Shown: positions 24,843 through 34,177, counted from the stretch's first letter. The stretch is DNA of 64,000 nt from Anaerolineae bacterium (GCA_022825675.1 JAJDWK010000068.1:29354-93353), one strand, 5' to 3'. The notes: generated by a model from the letters alone, not told the origin. Made by a program: numbers and translations.

Positions 24843-26024
24843 TCACTCAAGCCAGGCGCGCCGCAGGAGCTGGGCATAATTCGCGCCCGGCGTAATCGAG
24901 CCGAGCACGGCAGCGCGCGCGGCACCGGTGAAAGCGGGCAGGGTTGCCGTCCGCCCATGCCAGCTCTCATACGCCAGCACCGCGAAGACCAGCGCCTCTT
25001 TGAAGTCGCTATCCATGCCGATGTCTTCGTGCGTCAGCAGGGCGGATGGTGCCAGGTACTGCCGCAGCATGCCCACCATCACCGGGTTATGGCGTCCGCC
25101 GCCGCCCAGAATCACTTCGGCGATGGGCGCGGGCGCAAATCTTTGGTAGGCATCGGCGATATTGGTCGCTGTCAGCGCCGTTAACGTGGCGATAATTTCG
25201 GCGGGAGCCAAGCCGCGCTCGCTGGCCGCGCGCAGCAAGCGCCGCGCCGCCCCGCTGCCGAAAGTCTCGCGCCCCGTGGTCTTGGGATAGCCGCGGGCAT
25301 AATAGGGGTGGCGCAGCAGTTCGTCCAGCCAATCTTCATTCACGATGCCGCGCGCAGCCAGAGCGCCATCGCGGTCGTATTGCAAGGCACCAGCCGTCAG
25401 CTCCGCCACGGCGATATCGAGCAAGGCATTGCCGGGACCGGTATCAAAGGCGATAGGCTGGGAGGAGCTATCAGCGAGGGGCGGCAGAAAAGTTACATTG
25501 CCCATGCCGCCGATATTCTGCACGGCGCGCCAGTGGCTGGGATGCCGCAGCAGCAGCCAATCCACATAACTCGTCAGCGGCGCGCCCTGCCCGCCCGCGG
25601 CGATATCGCGGGCGCGAAAATTGCTGATGGTCGTCACGCCGCTGCGCTCTGCCAGAACCGCCGCTTCCACAATTTGCAGCGACGCATTGACCTGCCCGCT
25701 GGGCAAAACATTGTGCCAAAGCGTCTGCCCGTGGGAGCCGATAAGGTCGACTTGCGCGAGCGGGATGCCCGCCTGGTCCAAGGCAGCCAATACACAGCGG
25801 GCAAAGACTTCCGCCAGGTCGACATGCAAGGCGGCGACAGCGTCGATGCGGCTTTCGGCTGGATCACAACTGGACAGGATGCGCTGGCGCATGCCCGGCG
25901 AATAGGCGAAGGTAGCGCCGTGAAGCAGCTCGACTTGCAGATTGCCGGGGGCACCGCGGATATCACAGAGGGCGACATCCACGCCATCAGCCGAAGTGCC
26001 GGACATCAAGCCTGCGACAATCAT
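24843..26024 (-). CDS. anmK: Anhydro-N-acetylmuramic acid kinase
   Basis: The 393-residue sugar kinase phosphorylates 1,6-anhydro-MurNAc with ring opening, in cytoplasmic peptidoglycan recycling. The N-terminal signature VAGLMSGTSADGVDVALCDI and the motifs GSHGQTLWHN, NFRARDIAAGGQGAPL, IGGMGNVTFL, FDTGPGNALLD and GGGGRHNP are all present in order. The length is typical (about 370-400). It lies 22 bp after the SRPBCC gene and probably shares its transcript. No murQ or nagZ is in the window. Confidence 0.94.
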   Translation of the reverse strand: MIVAGLMSGTSADGVDVALCDIRGAPGNLQVELLHGATFAYSPGMRQRILSSCDPAESRIDAVAALHVDLAEVFARCVLAALDQAGIPLAQVDLIGSHGQTLWHNVLPSGQVNASLQIVEAAVLAERSGVTTISNFRARDIAAGGQGAPLTSYVDWLLLRHPSHWRAVQNIGGMGNVTFLPPLADSSSQPIAFDTGPGNALLDIAVAELTAGALQYDRDGALAARGIVNEDWLDELLRHPYYARGYPKTTGRETFGSGAARRLLRAASERGLAPAEIIATLTALTATNIADAYQRFAPAPIAEVILGGGGRHNPVMVGMLRQYLAPSALLTHEDIGMDSDFKEALVFAVLAYESWHGRTATLPAFTGAARAAVLGSITPGANYAQLLRRAWLE

Positions 26025-26046
26025 GCCGTGCTAGCCGCTGGCGATT

Positions 26047-26466
26047 TCAAGTCTCGGCTGATTCGGCATAGCGCTTGAAATTATCAAGTATCGCTTGCCA
26101 GCCCGCCCGCTGGACCTCCGCCGAGTTTGCCGCTTCCGCATCAAAACTGGTGCTGACCCGGGTTGCGCTGCCAGCATCTTGGAAAGTCGTTTGCACTTGG
26201 CGGCCATCGCCCAAAGTGTAGGCGATAAAAGAGCCCGCTATCACTTCGTCATAGGTGGCTTCAAAATCAAAGCCGAAGCTGCCGTCTTTGACTTGCATGC
26301 GCGCCAGCAGCCGCCCGCCAACGCGGAGGTCATTTTCGGCGCGCGGGCAGCACCAATCGTCCCTTGCGAAGTTCCAATGTATGATGTGCTCGGGCTGGTT
26401 ATACAATTGCCAGACAGTGAAACAATCGCGGTTGACAAGCGCTGTGACCACGATCTTTTCTGCCAT
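26047..26466 (-). CDS. SRPBCC/AHSA1-family protein
   Basis: The 139-residue protein shows the activator-of-Hsp90 (AHSA1-like) START-fold pattern: an N-terminal MAEKIVVTALVNRDCFTVWQLY, then the typical HIIHWNFA, VGGRLLARM and FEATYDEVIAGSFIAYTL. The C-terminal helix reads AGWQAILDNFKRYAES. Such proteins bind small hydrophobic ligands; no substrate is known here. AGGAGA precedes the ATG. anmK follows after 22 bp, which looks like transcriptional company rather than shared function. Confidence 0.88.
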   Translation of the reverse strand: MAEKIVVTALVNRDCFTVWQLYNQPEHIIHWNFARDDWCCPRAENDLRVGGRLLARMQVKDGSFGFDFEATYDEVIAGSFIAYTLGDGRQVQTTFQDAGSATRVSTSFDAEAANSAEVQRAGWQAILDNFKRYAESAET

Positions 26467-26524
26467 CCGGCATCTCCTATGCAGCGCTGACGGCGCACAA
26501 AGCGGGTACTCTATGCGCAGTATA

Positions 26525-26616
26525 TGGCGGAGAGGACAGGATTCGAACCTGCGGTACCCTTTAGGGGGTACAACCGCTTAGCAGGCGGCCCCAATCAACC
26601 ACTCTGGCACCTCTCC
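26525..26616 (-). tRNA. tRNA-Ser (GCU anticodon)
   Basis: On the minus strand GGAGAGG pairs with CCTCTCC. The anticodon loop CTGCTAA gives GCU. A long class II variable arm and the T-arm GGTTCGAATCC are present. The 3' CCA is encoded at 26527-26525, unlike in the neighbouring tRNA. Confidence 0.96.
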
Positions 26617-26647
26617 AGTACGGGTCTTCATGATGGTAAGCTAAAGG

Positions 26648-26734
26648 CGGAGAGGACAGGATTCGAACCTGCGGTACGGAGGACCGTACAACGGTTTTCA
26701 AGACCATCGCCTTAAACCACTCGGCCACCTCTCC
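26648..26734 (-). tRNA. tRNA-Ser (UGA anticodon)
   Basis: It shares the acceptor stem (GGAGAGG/CCTCTCC), discriminator G and T-arm with the preceding tRNA. The D-arm is GCCGAGTGG and the anticodon loop TCTTGAAAA gives UGA. The variable arm is long. The 3' end continues CCT, so CCA is not genomically encoded. Confidence 0.96.
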
Positions 26735-26784
26735 TACAAAGATTGCTGCACCATGTAGCAGCCAGTATGCTAGCATAGCGGTTT

Positions 26785-27750
26785 ATGGCTGTCAATATGC
26801 CGTCGCAATCCGCCAGAACAATCAGAACAATCGCAACAGGGCTTGTTGCCAACACATTGAGTAGTGTATCCGCAAACTATGTGCAATCCAATATACTGTA
26901 TTTAAGCGGGAGAGCGCTTCTGATGCCGATTCAGCTGGCGGCAATAAGCTACATCATAGTCCTGATTGTCGCCGCAAACCTCGAAGAGCAGCGGCGGCTG
27001 GGCTTCCCGCTGCTGGCGCTGATGACCCTGGGCATCGATAGACTTGACCGCTTCTGGCGGCTCTTCACCACCGCCTTATCCGCTTTGAGCTTCACAGGAA
27101 CCACCAGATTTGATGCCAGCAAGCCCGTTCAGCGAAGCGCCGCGCTGCTGCTGATGCTGGGCATATTTGTGAGCATCATGCGAAGCCCGCCCCAGAATGA
27201 GGCGAGTTACGGCATCAGCGAGCTGCTATTGTCAGGCGCGCTCTACCTGTTGCTGGCATTCCTGGGCGTTGGCTGGCGCTTGCGGCGGCGGACATGGGTG
27301 GCTTTGTGGCGGCTGGGTTTGCGCCTGCCAAGCGGGCGGGGGGCGGCAGCCGGCAGCCTGGCGGCGGCGCTGCTGTGGCTGTTTATGACAGCGGCGATGA
27401 CCGCATGGGCGCATGCCGCCCCAAAAGAGATCTTCCTGCAGCAGACGGCAGCCAGCCGTCTGCTCTTCGACGCATTTTCGGGCAGCGCCGCCGCTGCGCT
27501 GCTGCTGGCGCTGGTTTCCGCATTTTCCGAAGAGATTCTCTTTCGCGGCGCGCTGCAGCCAGTCTTCGGCATCGGGCTGACTTCTTTCTTCTTCGCCTTG
27601 ATGCATCAGCCCTATGTCTGGACGCCGGCGATGCTGATACTATTTGCAGTGTCTTTGGGCTTCGGCTGGCTGCGTCAGCGTTATTGCACCAGCGCCGCCA
27701 TCATCGCGCATGCGGGCTATAATCTGCTGCCATTTCTTGTCGCCGGCTGA
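26785..27750 (+). CDS. CPBP-family intramembrane metalloprotease
   Basis: The 321-residue membrane protein has about eight hydrophobic segments. The CPBP active site is intact: EEILFRG (motif 1), FFALMHQPYVW (motif 2 histidine) and HAGYNLLPF (motif 3). These enzymes resemble CAAX prenyl endopeptidases and bacteriocin-immunity proteins. The first ~45 residues are polar, with Thr and Ser. A TAGCAT -10-like box lies just upstream of the ATG. The substrate is unknown. Compare the degenerate relative at 17047. Confidence 0.88.
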   Translation: MAVNMPSQSARTIRTIATGLVANTLSSVSANYVQSNILYLSGRALLMPIQLAAISYIIVLIVAANLEEQRRLGFPLLALMTLGIDRLDRFWRLFTTALSALSFTGTTRFDASKPVQRSAALLLMLGIFVSIMRSPPQNEASYGISELLLSGALYLLLAFLGVGWRLRRRTWVALWRLGLRLPSGRGAAAGSLAAALLWLFMTAAMTAWAHAAPKEIFLQQTAASRLLFDAFSGSAAAALLLALVSAFSEEILFRGALQPVFGIGLTSFFFALMHQPYVWTPAMLILFAVSLGFGWLRQRYCTSAAIIAHAGYNLLPFLVAG

Positions 27751-27792
27751 TTGTTGCCTTATGTGCCAACGGGGGAAAATGAAACGAGCCGC

Positions 27793-28830
27793 ATGATAAA
27801 TTTGTACGCTTTGTCTTTCCCTGAGCTTTCCGCGCTGCTGGCGGAGCATGGCGAGCAGCCATTTCGCGCGCGCCAGCTTTGGGATTGGATGTATCGGCAG
27901 CGGGCGGGCTGCTTCGCCGATATGAAAAACCTGCCGCGCGCCACCATCAACAAATTGATGGCGACAGCAACATTAGGCGATATGGTGGTCGCCGCCCGCC
28001 AGCGCAGCCGTGATGGCACCGAAAAACGACTCTACCGCTTGCGCGACGGGCAGTTGATTGAATCGGTGCTGATGCCCTATGAAGACCGCCGCTGGACCGC
28101 CTGCATCTCTTCCCAAGCGGGATGCGCGCTGGGCTGTGTCTTTTGCGCCACGGGACAAATGGGCTTCAGCCGGCAGCTATCAGCGGCGGAAATCTTCGAG
28201 CAGGCAATGCGCTTCGCCCGGGAATTAAGCGTAAGGGGCGAGCGCTTGAGCAATGTTGTCTTCATGGGCATGGGCGAGCCTTTCCACAATTATGAGGCGA
28301 CGCTGGCGGCAACGCGGCAGCTGATGGAGCGCCTGGGCATCGGTGCCCGACATATCACCATTAGCACCGTGGGCTTAGCGCCGCAAATCCGCCGCTTCGC
28401 GGACGAAGGCTTGCAAGTCAAGCTGGCGGTCAGCTTGCACAAAACCGAAGATGCCCAACGATCCGCTCTGATGCCGGTCAACCGCCGCTACAACATCAAG
28501 ACGCTCCTGGACGCCTGCCACTATTATGCGCAGCGGACAAACCGGCGCATCAGCTTTGAGTGGGCGGCAATCGCCGGCGAAAACGACAGCCCCGAAGAGG
28601 CGCGGAGACTGGGCAGATTGCTTGCCGGCTTGCTCTGTCATGTGAATATCATCCCCTTGAACTCGACGCGGGGTTATGTCGGGACGGGCGCCGCCAGCGC
28701 CAGCATCGCGGAATTCCGGCAAATTCTGGCGGGCTATGGCATCCGCAGCACCGTGCGTGTGCGCCGGGGCATTGATATTGACGCCGGCTGCGGCCAGCTG
28801 AAATCGGCGCTGATTGCGCAAGAACTGTAA
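27793..28830 (+). CDS. rlmN: 23S rRNA/tRNA (adenine-C2)-methyltransferase RlmN
   Basis: I start at ATG 27793 (MINLYALSFPEL); earlier in-frame codons lack family similarity. The 345-residue radical-SAM enzyme methylates A2503 of 23S rRNA and A37 of tRNAs. The iron-sulfur motif is C-x3-C-x2-C in SQAGCALGCVFCATG. VVFMGMGEPFHNY, SVSLHKT-like AVSLHKTEDAQR and NIIPLNSTRGY are present. The C-terminal cysteine that carries the methyl group is in IDIDAGCGQL. The mobile element R3 begins within 2 bp of its stop codon. Confidence 0.95.
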   Translation: MINLYALSFPELSALLAEHGEQPFRARQLWDWMYRQRAGCFADMKNLPRATINKLMATATLGDMVVAARQRSRDGTEKRLYRLRDGQLIESVLMPYEDRRWTACISSQAGCALGCVFCATGQMGFSRQLSAAEIFEQAMRFARELSVRGERLSNVVFMGMGEPFHNYEATLAATRQLMERLGIGARHITISTVGLAPQIRRFADEGLQVKLAVSLHKTEDAQRSALMPVNRRYNIKTLLDACHYYAQRTNRRISFEWAAIAGENDSPEEARRLGRLLAGLLCHVNIIPLNSTRGYVGTGAASASIAEFRQILAGYGIRSTVRVRRGIDIDAGCGQLKSALIAQEL

Positions 28831-28831
28831 G

Positions 28832-29096
28832 CAGGGCAATTGCATCAAATATTTTTTCACCACAAAGACACAAAGTGCACAAAGTTTTTTCTTGAAATGG
28901 CTCTATGCTTCTTCACTTATTAGGGTAGTATGTACACACCCATTACCACCGAGAACACAGAGGAAAATGGAGCACACCGAGAAAAGATTATAAGAGGCTT
29001 CTCATACTTTTCTCGGTGTATCTCGGTGTCCTCGGTGGTTAAATTTGAGTTTGATTCCGCTTGTTGTGGCGAATGTTTTTTAATGCAGCTGCTCTG
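28832..29096 (+). mobile_element. MITE-like element, copy R3 (265 bp)
   Basis: Left end CAGGGCAATTGCATC, right end AATGCAGCTGCTCTG (inverted, four differences). The direct repeats ACTGTAAG (28824-28831) and ACTGTAGG (29097-29104) flank it with one mismatch. The central hairpin at 28945-29039 matches that of R2, and the length differs from R2 by one base. It starts immediately after the rlmN stop codon. Nothing else is visible in the 346 bp before rpe apart from rpe's own upstream region. Confidence 0.85.
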
Positions 29097-29177
29097 ACTG
29101 TAGGCAGCTTCTGTTGCGGCGCTGCGCCAGAAACAGTACTATCTGGTCGGGCAAGTTGTGGAGAGGCGCGGCGAGCA

Positions 29178-29858
29178 ATGGCAGGGAGAGCGATTCAAAT
29201 CGCGCCATCTATATTGGCGGCTGATTTTTCGCGGCTGGGCGAGCAAGTTGCCGAAGCGCAGGCGGCTGGCGCTGACATGATCCATATTGATGTGATGGAT
29301 GGCAGCTTTGTGCCCAATATCACTATGGGTCCGCTGGTAGTCGAAGCGGTGGCAAAGGTGGCGACAATACCGCTGGATGTGCATCTGATGATTGCCGCGC
29401 CCGAACGCTTTCTTAAGCGCTTCGCCGATAGCGGTGCCGACAATCTGACAGTGCACATAGAAGCCTGCCCGCATTTGCATCGAACGCTGGCGGCTATCGC
29501 CGAGCTTGGCTGCCGCCCCGGGGTCGCGCTTAATCCGCATAGTCCTGCGGGCGCGCTGGCGGAAGTGCTTGGCATAGTGGACTTGATAAATGTGATGACC
29601 GTCAACCCGGGCTTCGGCGGGCAGGCATTCATCACGAGCATGACCAAGAAAATCCGTCAGCTCCGCCAGAGCGCGGAGGCGGCGGGCAAGTTCATCGATA
29701 TCGAGGTGGACGGCGGGATTACTGACGCTACTATCGGGGCTGCGCTGGCGGCGGGCGCAACTATCTTTGTCGCTGGCAGCTGCATCTTCCGCCACAAGCG
29801 CGGCATCGCTGACGGGCTGGCGGCATTAAGGCGGGCGGCCGCAGACTATAGCATATAG
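29178..29858 (+). CDS. rpe: Ribulose-phosphate 3-epimerase
   Basis: I start at ATG 29178 (MAGRAIQIAPSILAADF). The open frame runs 39 codons further upstream, but that stretch lies partly inside element R3. The 226-residue TIM barrel interconverts ribulose-5-P and xylulose-5-P. The motifs are canonical: SILAADFSRLG, HIDVMDGSFVPNIT, PLDVHLMI, MTVNPGFGGQAFI, EVDGGIT and FVAGSCIF. It begins a co-directional run with degV, recG, coaD, a divIVA-like gene and comEC. Confidence 0.95.
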   Translation: MAGRAIQIAPSILAADFSRLGEQVAEAQAAGADMIHIDVMDGSFVPNITMGPLVVEAVAKVATIPLDVHLMIAAPERFLKRFADSGADNLTVHIEACPHLHRTLAAIAELGCRPGVALNPHSPAGALAEVLGIVDLINVMTVNPGFGGQAFITSMTKKIRQLRQSAEAAGKFIDIEVDGGITDATIGAALAAGATIFVAGSCIFRHKRGIADGLAALRRAAADYSI

Positions 29859-29958
29859 CGGCAGGTATTCTACATTCTCGCTTGGGGCATCATGCGTTAG
29901 AATGCAAGTATTGTGATTGCGCTCAAGTCCCTTACCCGCATGTGACAAGTTGCGCGAC

Positions 29959-30834
29959 ATGCCACGAATTCATATCGTAACCGACAGCGGCGCTCGCTTT
30001 TCCAACCCGCGCCTCATAAGCTCTTTGCCGGTGACCATCCTGCCAAACACAATAGACATTGACGGCAAGCGCTATCAGGAAGGCGTTGATTTAGAATCGG
30101 AAACGGCATTTTCCTTGATGGCGCAGCCCAAAGCGCCGCCAACAGTGATACCGCCATCGGAAGAGGATTTTGTTGAGCTTTTCGCGCGGCTCTCTCACCA
30201 TTACGATGCTGTGCTTTCGATTCATCCATCGCGCGAGCTCTCCGAAAGTTGGCATAATGCCCGCCTGGCGGCGCAGCGGACCGGCGGCAACTGCGAGTTT
30301 GCGATTGTCGATTCCCGCAGTCTTTGCGCGGGACAGGGCATGCTCATCCGCGTGGCTGCCCGCGCTGCCCAAGAAGAGGACAGCGTCGAGGCAGTAATTC
30401 AAACTGTGCTTGATGCGGTCAAACGCATATATTCTATCTACTGTGTGCATGACACCCGCTGCTTGCGCGCCAGGGGCATCATGAAACCGTCGCACAGCAT
30501 TTTGAGCGAGCGCCTGGGCATCAAGCCTTTGGTCAGTGTGGAAGGCGGCGAGATAATCATCATCGAAAAAGTGCTTAGCGAGAGCGACACTATCGAAAGA
30601 TTTATTGAATTCCTGGTCGAATTTGATGCGCTGGCGGACGCGCTTATCCTGCAAATGCAAGCGCCGATAAGCGAGCAAACGCGCATCTTGCAGGACCGGC
30701 TGGCATTGGAATTCCCGGGGCAGCATTTCCCCTTCACAATGTACAGCGCGACTATGGCGAGTTATTTGGGCACGGCGGCAACTGGCATCGCCGTCTTGGA
30801 GAAAGTGGAAGCGGCGCCCTATGCAGATTTCTGA
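29959..30834 (+). CDS. DegV-family fatty-acid-binding protein
   Basis: From ATG 29959 (MPRIHIVTDSGARF) the protein has 291 residues with the DegV layout. The N-terminal domain has VTDSGARF, LPVTILPNTIDIDGKRYQEGVD and the family TSQP region replaced by PPTVIPPSEEDF. The C-terminal domain follows with YCVHDTRCLRARG and LGIKPLVSVEGGEI. DegV/FakB proteins hold a fatty acid and present it to a kinase (FakA). No fakA-like gene is in the window, though a FakA homologue often precedes recG in related genomes. recG starts 28 bp downstream. Confidence 0.88.
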   Translation: MPRIHIVTDSGARFSNPRLISSLPVTILPNTIDIDGKRYQEGVDLESETAFSLMAQPKAPPTVIPPSEEDFVELFARLSHHYDAVLSIHPSRELSESWHNARLAAQRTGGNCEFAIVDSRSLCAGQGMLIRVAARAAQEEDSVEAVIQTVLDAVKRIYSIYCVHDTRCLRARGIMKPSHSILSERLGIKPLVSVEGGEIIIIEKVLSESDTIERFIEFLVEFDALADALILQMQAPISEQTRILQDRLALEFPGQHFPFTMYSATMASYLGTAATGIAVLEKVEAAPYADF

Positions 30835-30862
30835 GAGACAACAAGCGCGGAGGCGGTGAGCC

Positions 30863-33550
30863 ATGCCATCAGCATTGGAGACGATGGTAAAAATTTTAAA
30901 GCTGGAACGCGAGCAAGGCGGCAAAAATACCGCCGTCATCGGCGGGCTGGCGGCATTCGCCGCATCATGGCAGGCGGATGCGCGCGCGCAGGCGCGGCGC
31001 CCGCAGCATCAAATCCTCATCGATGAGATTGTGGACGCGCTGGCGCAGTATGAGCGCATCAAAGAGGCTGACCAACGGCTGACGCAGCTCAATTATTTGC
31101 TGGACCGGGCGACCAATCGCAAGCCGCCGCCAAAAGCCTATCGCGACCGCTTGCCCGCATGGGAAAGCAAGATGGGCGGCAAGCAGAAGCGCGGCGCCAG
31201 CCGCCGCGAGAAACGGGACGAGCAAGCGCCAGCCAAGCGGCGGCGCGGCGCTGGCTCCCGCGCGCGGCAAGGCAAGAACCAGCCTTACGCCGGCGTCTCC
31301 TGGGATGAGGACTTCGCCGGCTTGCCCGCCGCCAGCCAGCCAAAGCTGGACCTGCCGCCCTTGCCGCGGCTGTCACGCCCGCCGCGGCAGCCGCTCCCGC
31401 AAGTATCCAGCGAAGAGCGGCAAGCCCTGTTGGAAGCGCTGGAAGCGCCGACAACCGCGGTCAAAGGCATCGGCAAGAAATTCGGGGAGCTGCTGCAGGC
31501 GCAGAATATCCACACGGTGCGCCAGCTGCTCTTTGCCCGCCCCCGCGCTTATCGCGATTATACCGAGCAGACTTGCATCAAGGATCTGCAGCCGGGCGAA
31601 CGCGCCACCGTCATCGCCAGCATCATCGCCGTCTCGGTTATCGCCAGCGCGCGCGGCGGGAAAGATATCATCGTGCGCGTCGCTGATGGCACGGGCAGGA
31701 TGTCGCTGCGTTTCTTCGGGCAGTCATTTCTGGCGGCGCGGCTGCGCAAGGGCATGCAATTGGTCTTCCAGGGCAAGGTGAACTTCTTCCGCGATATGCC
31801 GCAGGTGGCAAACCCCGAATGGGAAGAGCTGGATATCGAGAACCTGCATACGCGCGGCATCGTGCCTGTATATCGCATGACAAAAGGCTTGCGCCCGCGT
31901 TTGTACCGCCGCACCCTCAAAATGCTGGTCGGCGAATGGGCGGGGCGGATGCCCGACCCAATTCCACCGCCGGTGCTGGAGCGGACTGAATTGGCGGACC
32001 TGGGCTGGGCGCTGCAGCAAGCGCATTTCCCGCTCGGCTGGGATCACTTGCGGCATGCAAAAAAGCGGCTGAAATTCGACGAGCTGCTCTTTCATCAATT
32101 GGCGATGCTGGCGCGGCGGCGCGCCTGGCAGTCGCTGCCAGCCGCGCCGCTGGCAATCGACGAAAAAGACTTCGCCGGCATTGTTGACGAGATCTTCCCC
32201 TTTGACTTCACGGATGGGCAGAAGAGCGCCATTGCCGATATCCGCGGCGACATGGCGGGGCGGCAGCCGATGAACCGGCTGCTTCAAGGCGATGTCGGCT
32301 CGGGCAAGACGGCAGTCGCCATCGCGGCGCTCGCCATCGCGTATGCCGAGGGCAAGCAAGCGGCGCTCATGGCGCCGACGGGCATCCTGGCGCAGCAGCA
32401 TCTGCAAGTCGTCAGCGACGCCTTCAGCCGGCTGGCGCGCGCCGACAAACCCGTTATCGCCCTGTTGACAAGCGCGCTTTCTACATCAGAGCGCGAATCG
32501 ATCTACCGTGGCGTCAGCGATGGCTCGATAGATATTGTCATCGGTACCCATGCGCTCATCCAAAAGAAGCTAGAATTTGCCGACCTGGGGCTGGCTATCA
32601 TCGATGAACAGCAGCGTTTTGGGGTGGACCAGCGCGCGAATTTGCGCGGCAAGGGGCAGAACCCGCATCTGCTGGTCATGACCGCGACGCCCATCCCCCG
32701 CACGCTGGCGCTGACGCTGCATGCCGATTTGGACATCAGCGTTATGCGAGACAAGCCCGCCGGACGCCAAACCGTCACTACCAAAATCATCGACCCCGTC
32801 GCCCGCGAGCGGCTGAATGGCTTTGTCTTGAACCAGCTTGAAGGCGGACGCCAGGCATTTTTTGTGCATCCGCTGGTAGAAGAATCGCACACTATCGAAA
32901 CGGCTTCGGCGCTGGAAGCCTACGAGCGGCTAAAAAAAGTGTTCTTCCGCTATCGCGTCTGCCTGTTGCACGGGCGGATGAGCGCGGAAGAAAAAGACGC
33001 GCTGATGGCGGACTTCGCCGCCCGCAAATACGATGTCATGGTTACAACTGCCGTCGCCGAAGTCGGCGTTGATATCCCCAACGCCAACATAATGGTCATC
33101 GATGGCGCTAACCGCTATGGCTTGGCGCAGCTGCACCAATTTCGCGGGCGCGTCGGCCGCGGGCAGCATCAATCCTACTGCTTCTTGCTGCCGGACACAT
33201 CAGCCGCCGTGAACATTGACCGCATTCGCGCGGCGCAAGCGGGCGCGAACGACTCCAGCGCATTGTCCATCGCCGAGCAGCGCCTTTCCGCATTGGAAAT
33301 GACCACTGACGGCTTTGAACTGGCGGAGCTGGACTGGCGCTTGCGCGGCGCTGGCGACCTGCTGGGGAGGCGACAAAGCGGCAGCAGCCAGCTCGAGCTG
33401 ATGGAAGCGCTGTCCCCCGAGTTGCTCGCCGAAGCCCAGCGCGAGGCGCGCACAATTTACGAAGAAGACCCGGAGCTCGCCCTGCCCCAGCATCAGCTCC
33501 TGGCGGGGCGCGTGCAGGCGCGCCTGCGGGAAACCACCGATATCAGCTAG
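30863..33550 (+). CDS. recG: ATP-dependent DNA helicase RecG with long N-terminal extension
   Basis: The 895-residue protein remodels stalled forks and Holliday junctions. The usual RecG (about 690 residues) begins near residue 195. The first ~190 residues are a helical segment, then a Lys/Arg/Ala-rich low-complexity linker (GKQKRGASRREKRDEQ, PAKRRRGAGSRARQGK). The wedge/OB domain follows (RPRAYRDYTE), then helicase motifs: P-loop LLQGDVGSGKTAVA at about 472-485, DEQQRFGVDQR (motif II), MTATPIPRTLALT and a C-terminal QFRGRVGRGQHQSYC. GGAGGCGGTGAG precedes the ATG. The basic extension may bind DNA. Confidence 0.95.
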   Translation: MPSALETMVKILKLEREQGGKNTAVIGGLAAFAASWQADARAQARRPQHQILIDEIVDALAQYERIKEADQRLTQLNYLLDRATNRKPPPKAYRDRLPAWESKMGGKQKRGASRREKRDEQAPAKRRRGAGSRARQGKNQPYAGVSWDEDFAGLPAASQPKLDLPPLPRLSRPPRQPLPQVSSEERQALLEALEAPTTAVKGIGKKFGELLQAQNIHTVRQLLFARPRAYRDYTEQTCIKDLQPGERATVIASIIAVSVIASARGGKDIIVRVADGTGRMSLRFFGQSFLAARLRKGMQLVFQGKVNFFRDMPQVANPEWEELDIENLHTRGIVPVYRMTKGLRPRLYRRTLKMLVGEWAGRMPDPIPPPVLERTELADLGWALQQAHFPLGWDHLRHAKKRLKFDELLFHQLAMLARRRAWQSLPAAPLAIDEKDFAGIVDEIFPFDFTDGQKSAIADIRGDMAGRQPMNRLLQGDVGSGKTAVAIAALAIAYAEGKQAALMAPTGILAQQHLQVVSDAFSRLARADKPVIALLTSALSTSERESIYRGVSDGSIDIVIGTHALIQKKLEFADLGLAIIDEQQRFGVDQRANLRGKGQNPHLLVMTATPIPRTLALTLHADLDISVMRDKPAGRQTVTTKIIDPVARERLNGFVLNQLEGGRQAFFVHPLVEESHTIETASALEAYERLKKVFFRYRVCLLHGRMSAEEKDALMADFAARKYDVMVTTAVAEVGVDIPNANIMVIDGANRYGLAQLHQFRGRVGRGQHQSYCFLLPDTSAAVNIDRIRAAQAGANDSSALSIAEQRLSALEMTTDGFELAELDWRLRGAGDLLGRRQSGSSQLELMEALSPELLAEAQREARTIYEEDPELALPQHQLLAGRVQARLRETTDIS

Positions 33551-33685
33551 CGTGGCATCCCTCGGGTTTGCCTCTCGATTTTGCTAAGTGCATCAGCGGC
33601 GAAATCCGCCGCATTCTGCTGGCATATTGATTGGCGCGCTTGCCGCAGTGCCATTACAATGCGCACGAAGCTATCGGGAGTGTGC

Positions 33686-34177
33686 ATGGCGGGTAAAAAA
33701 ATCGCGCTGTATCCAGCAACTTTAGACCCTATACACTATGGGCATTTGGATATTGCGCTGCGCGCCTCCCGCTTTTTTGACCAGCTAATCGTGGCGATAT
33801 ATGCAAACCCAAAGAAAACCAAAGTGCTCTTTGACATTGATGAACGGGTTGCCTTGGCAGCGGAAGTTTTTCAAAAATACCCCCGTATTTCGGTTGCGCA
33901 CTATTCGGTGCTGACAGTAGAATATGCGAAGCTGGTAGGGGCAATCGCCCTGATACGCGGCTTACGGGTGTTTGGCGATTTTGAGTTTGAGTTTCGTATA
34001 GGCATGGCAAACAAGAAACTGGCGCCAGAGTTAGAAACTATCGCCATATTGTCGGACGAGCAGTATATGCACATCAGCTCGAGCACGATCCGCGAGATTG
34101 CCGAGTTGGGCGGGGATGTCAGTTCAATGGTGCCGCCAGTAGTTGCGCGAGCTTTGCGACAAAAGTTTGCGCGCTGA
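33686..34177 (+). CDS. coaD: Phosphopantetheine adenylyltransferase
   Basis: From ATG 33686 (after GGGAG) the protein has 163 residues, the family's usual size. It makes dephospho-CoA from phosphopantetheine and ATP. YPATLDPIHYGHLDI at 9-23 holds the HxGH nucleotidyltransferase motif, with ATL in place of the usual GSF. RGLRVFGDFEFEFRIGMANKKLAPE and the C-terminal ISSSTIREIAELGGDVS are canonical. A longer in-frame reading to 33581 has no family support. Confidence 0.94.
   Translation: MAGKKIALYPATLDPIHYGHLDIALRASRFFDQLIVAIYANPKKTKVLFDIDERVALAAEVFQKYPRISVAHYSVLTVEYAKLVGAIALIRGLRVFGDFEFEFRIGMANKKLAPELETIAILSDEQYMHISSSTIREIAELGGDVSSMVPPVVARALRQKFAR

Noticed and set aside
29061..29177. N-terminal extension of ribulose-phosphate epimerase
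   Set aside because: Part of it is element R3; the epimerase fold begins at the ATG at 29178.
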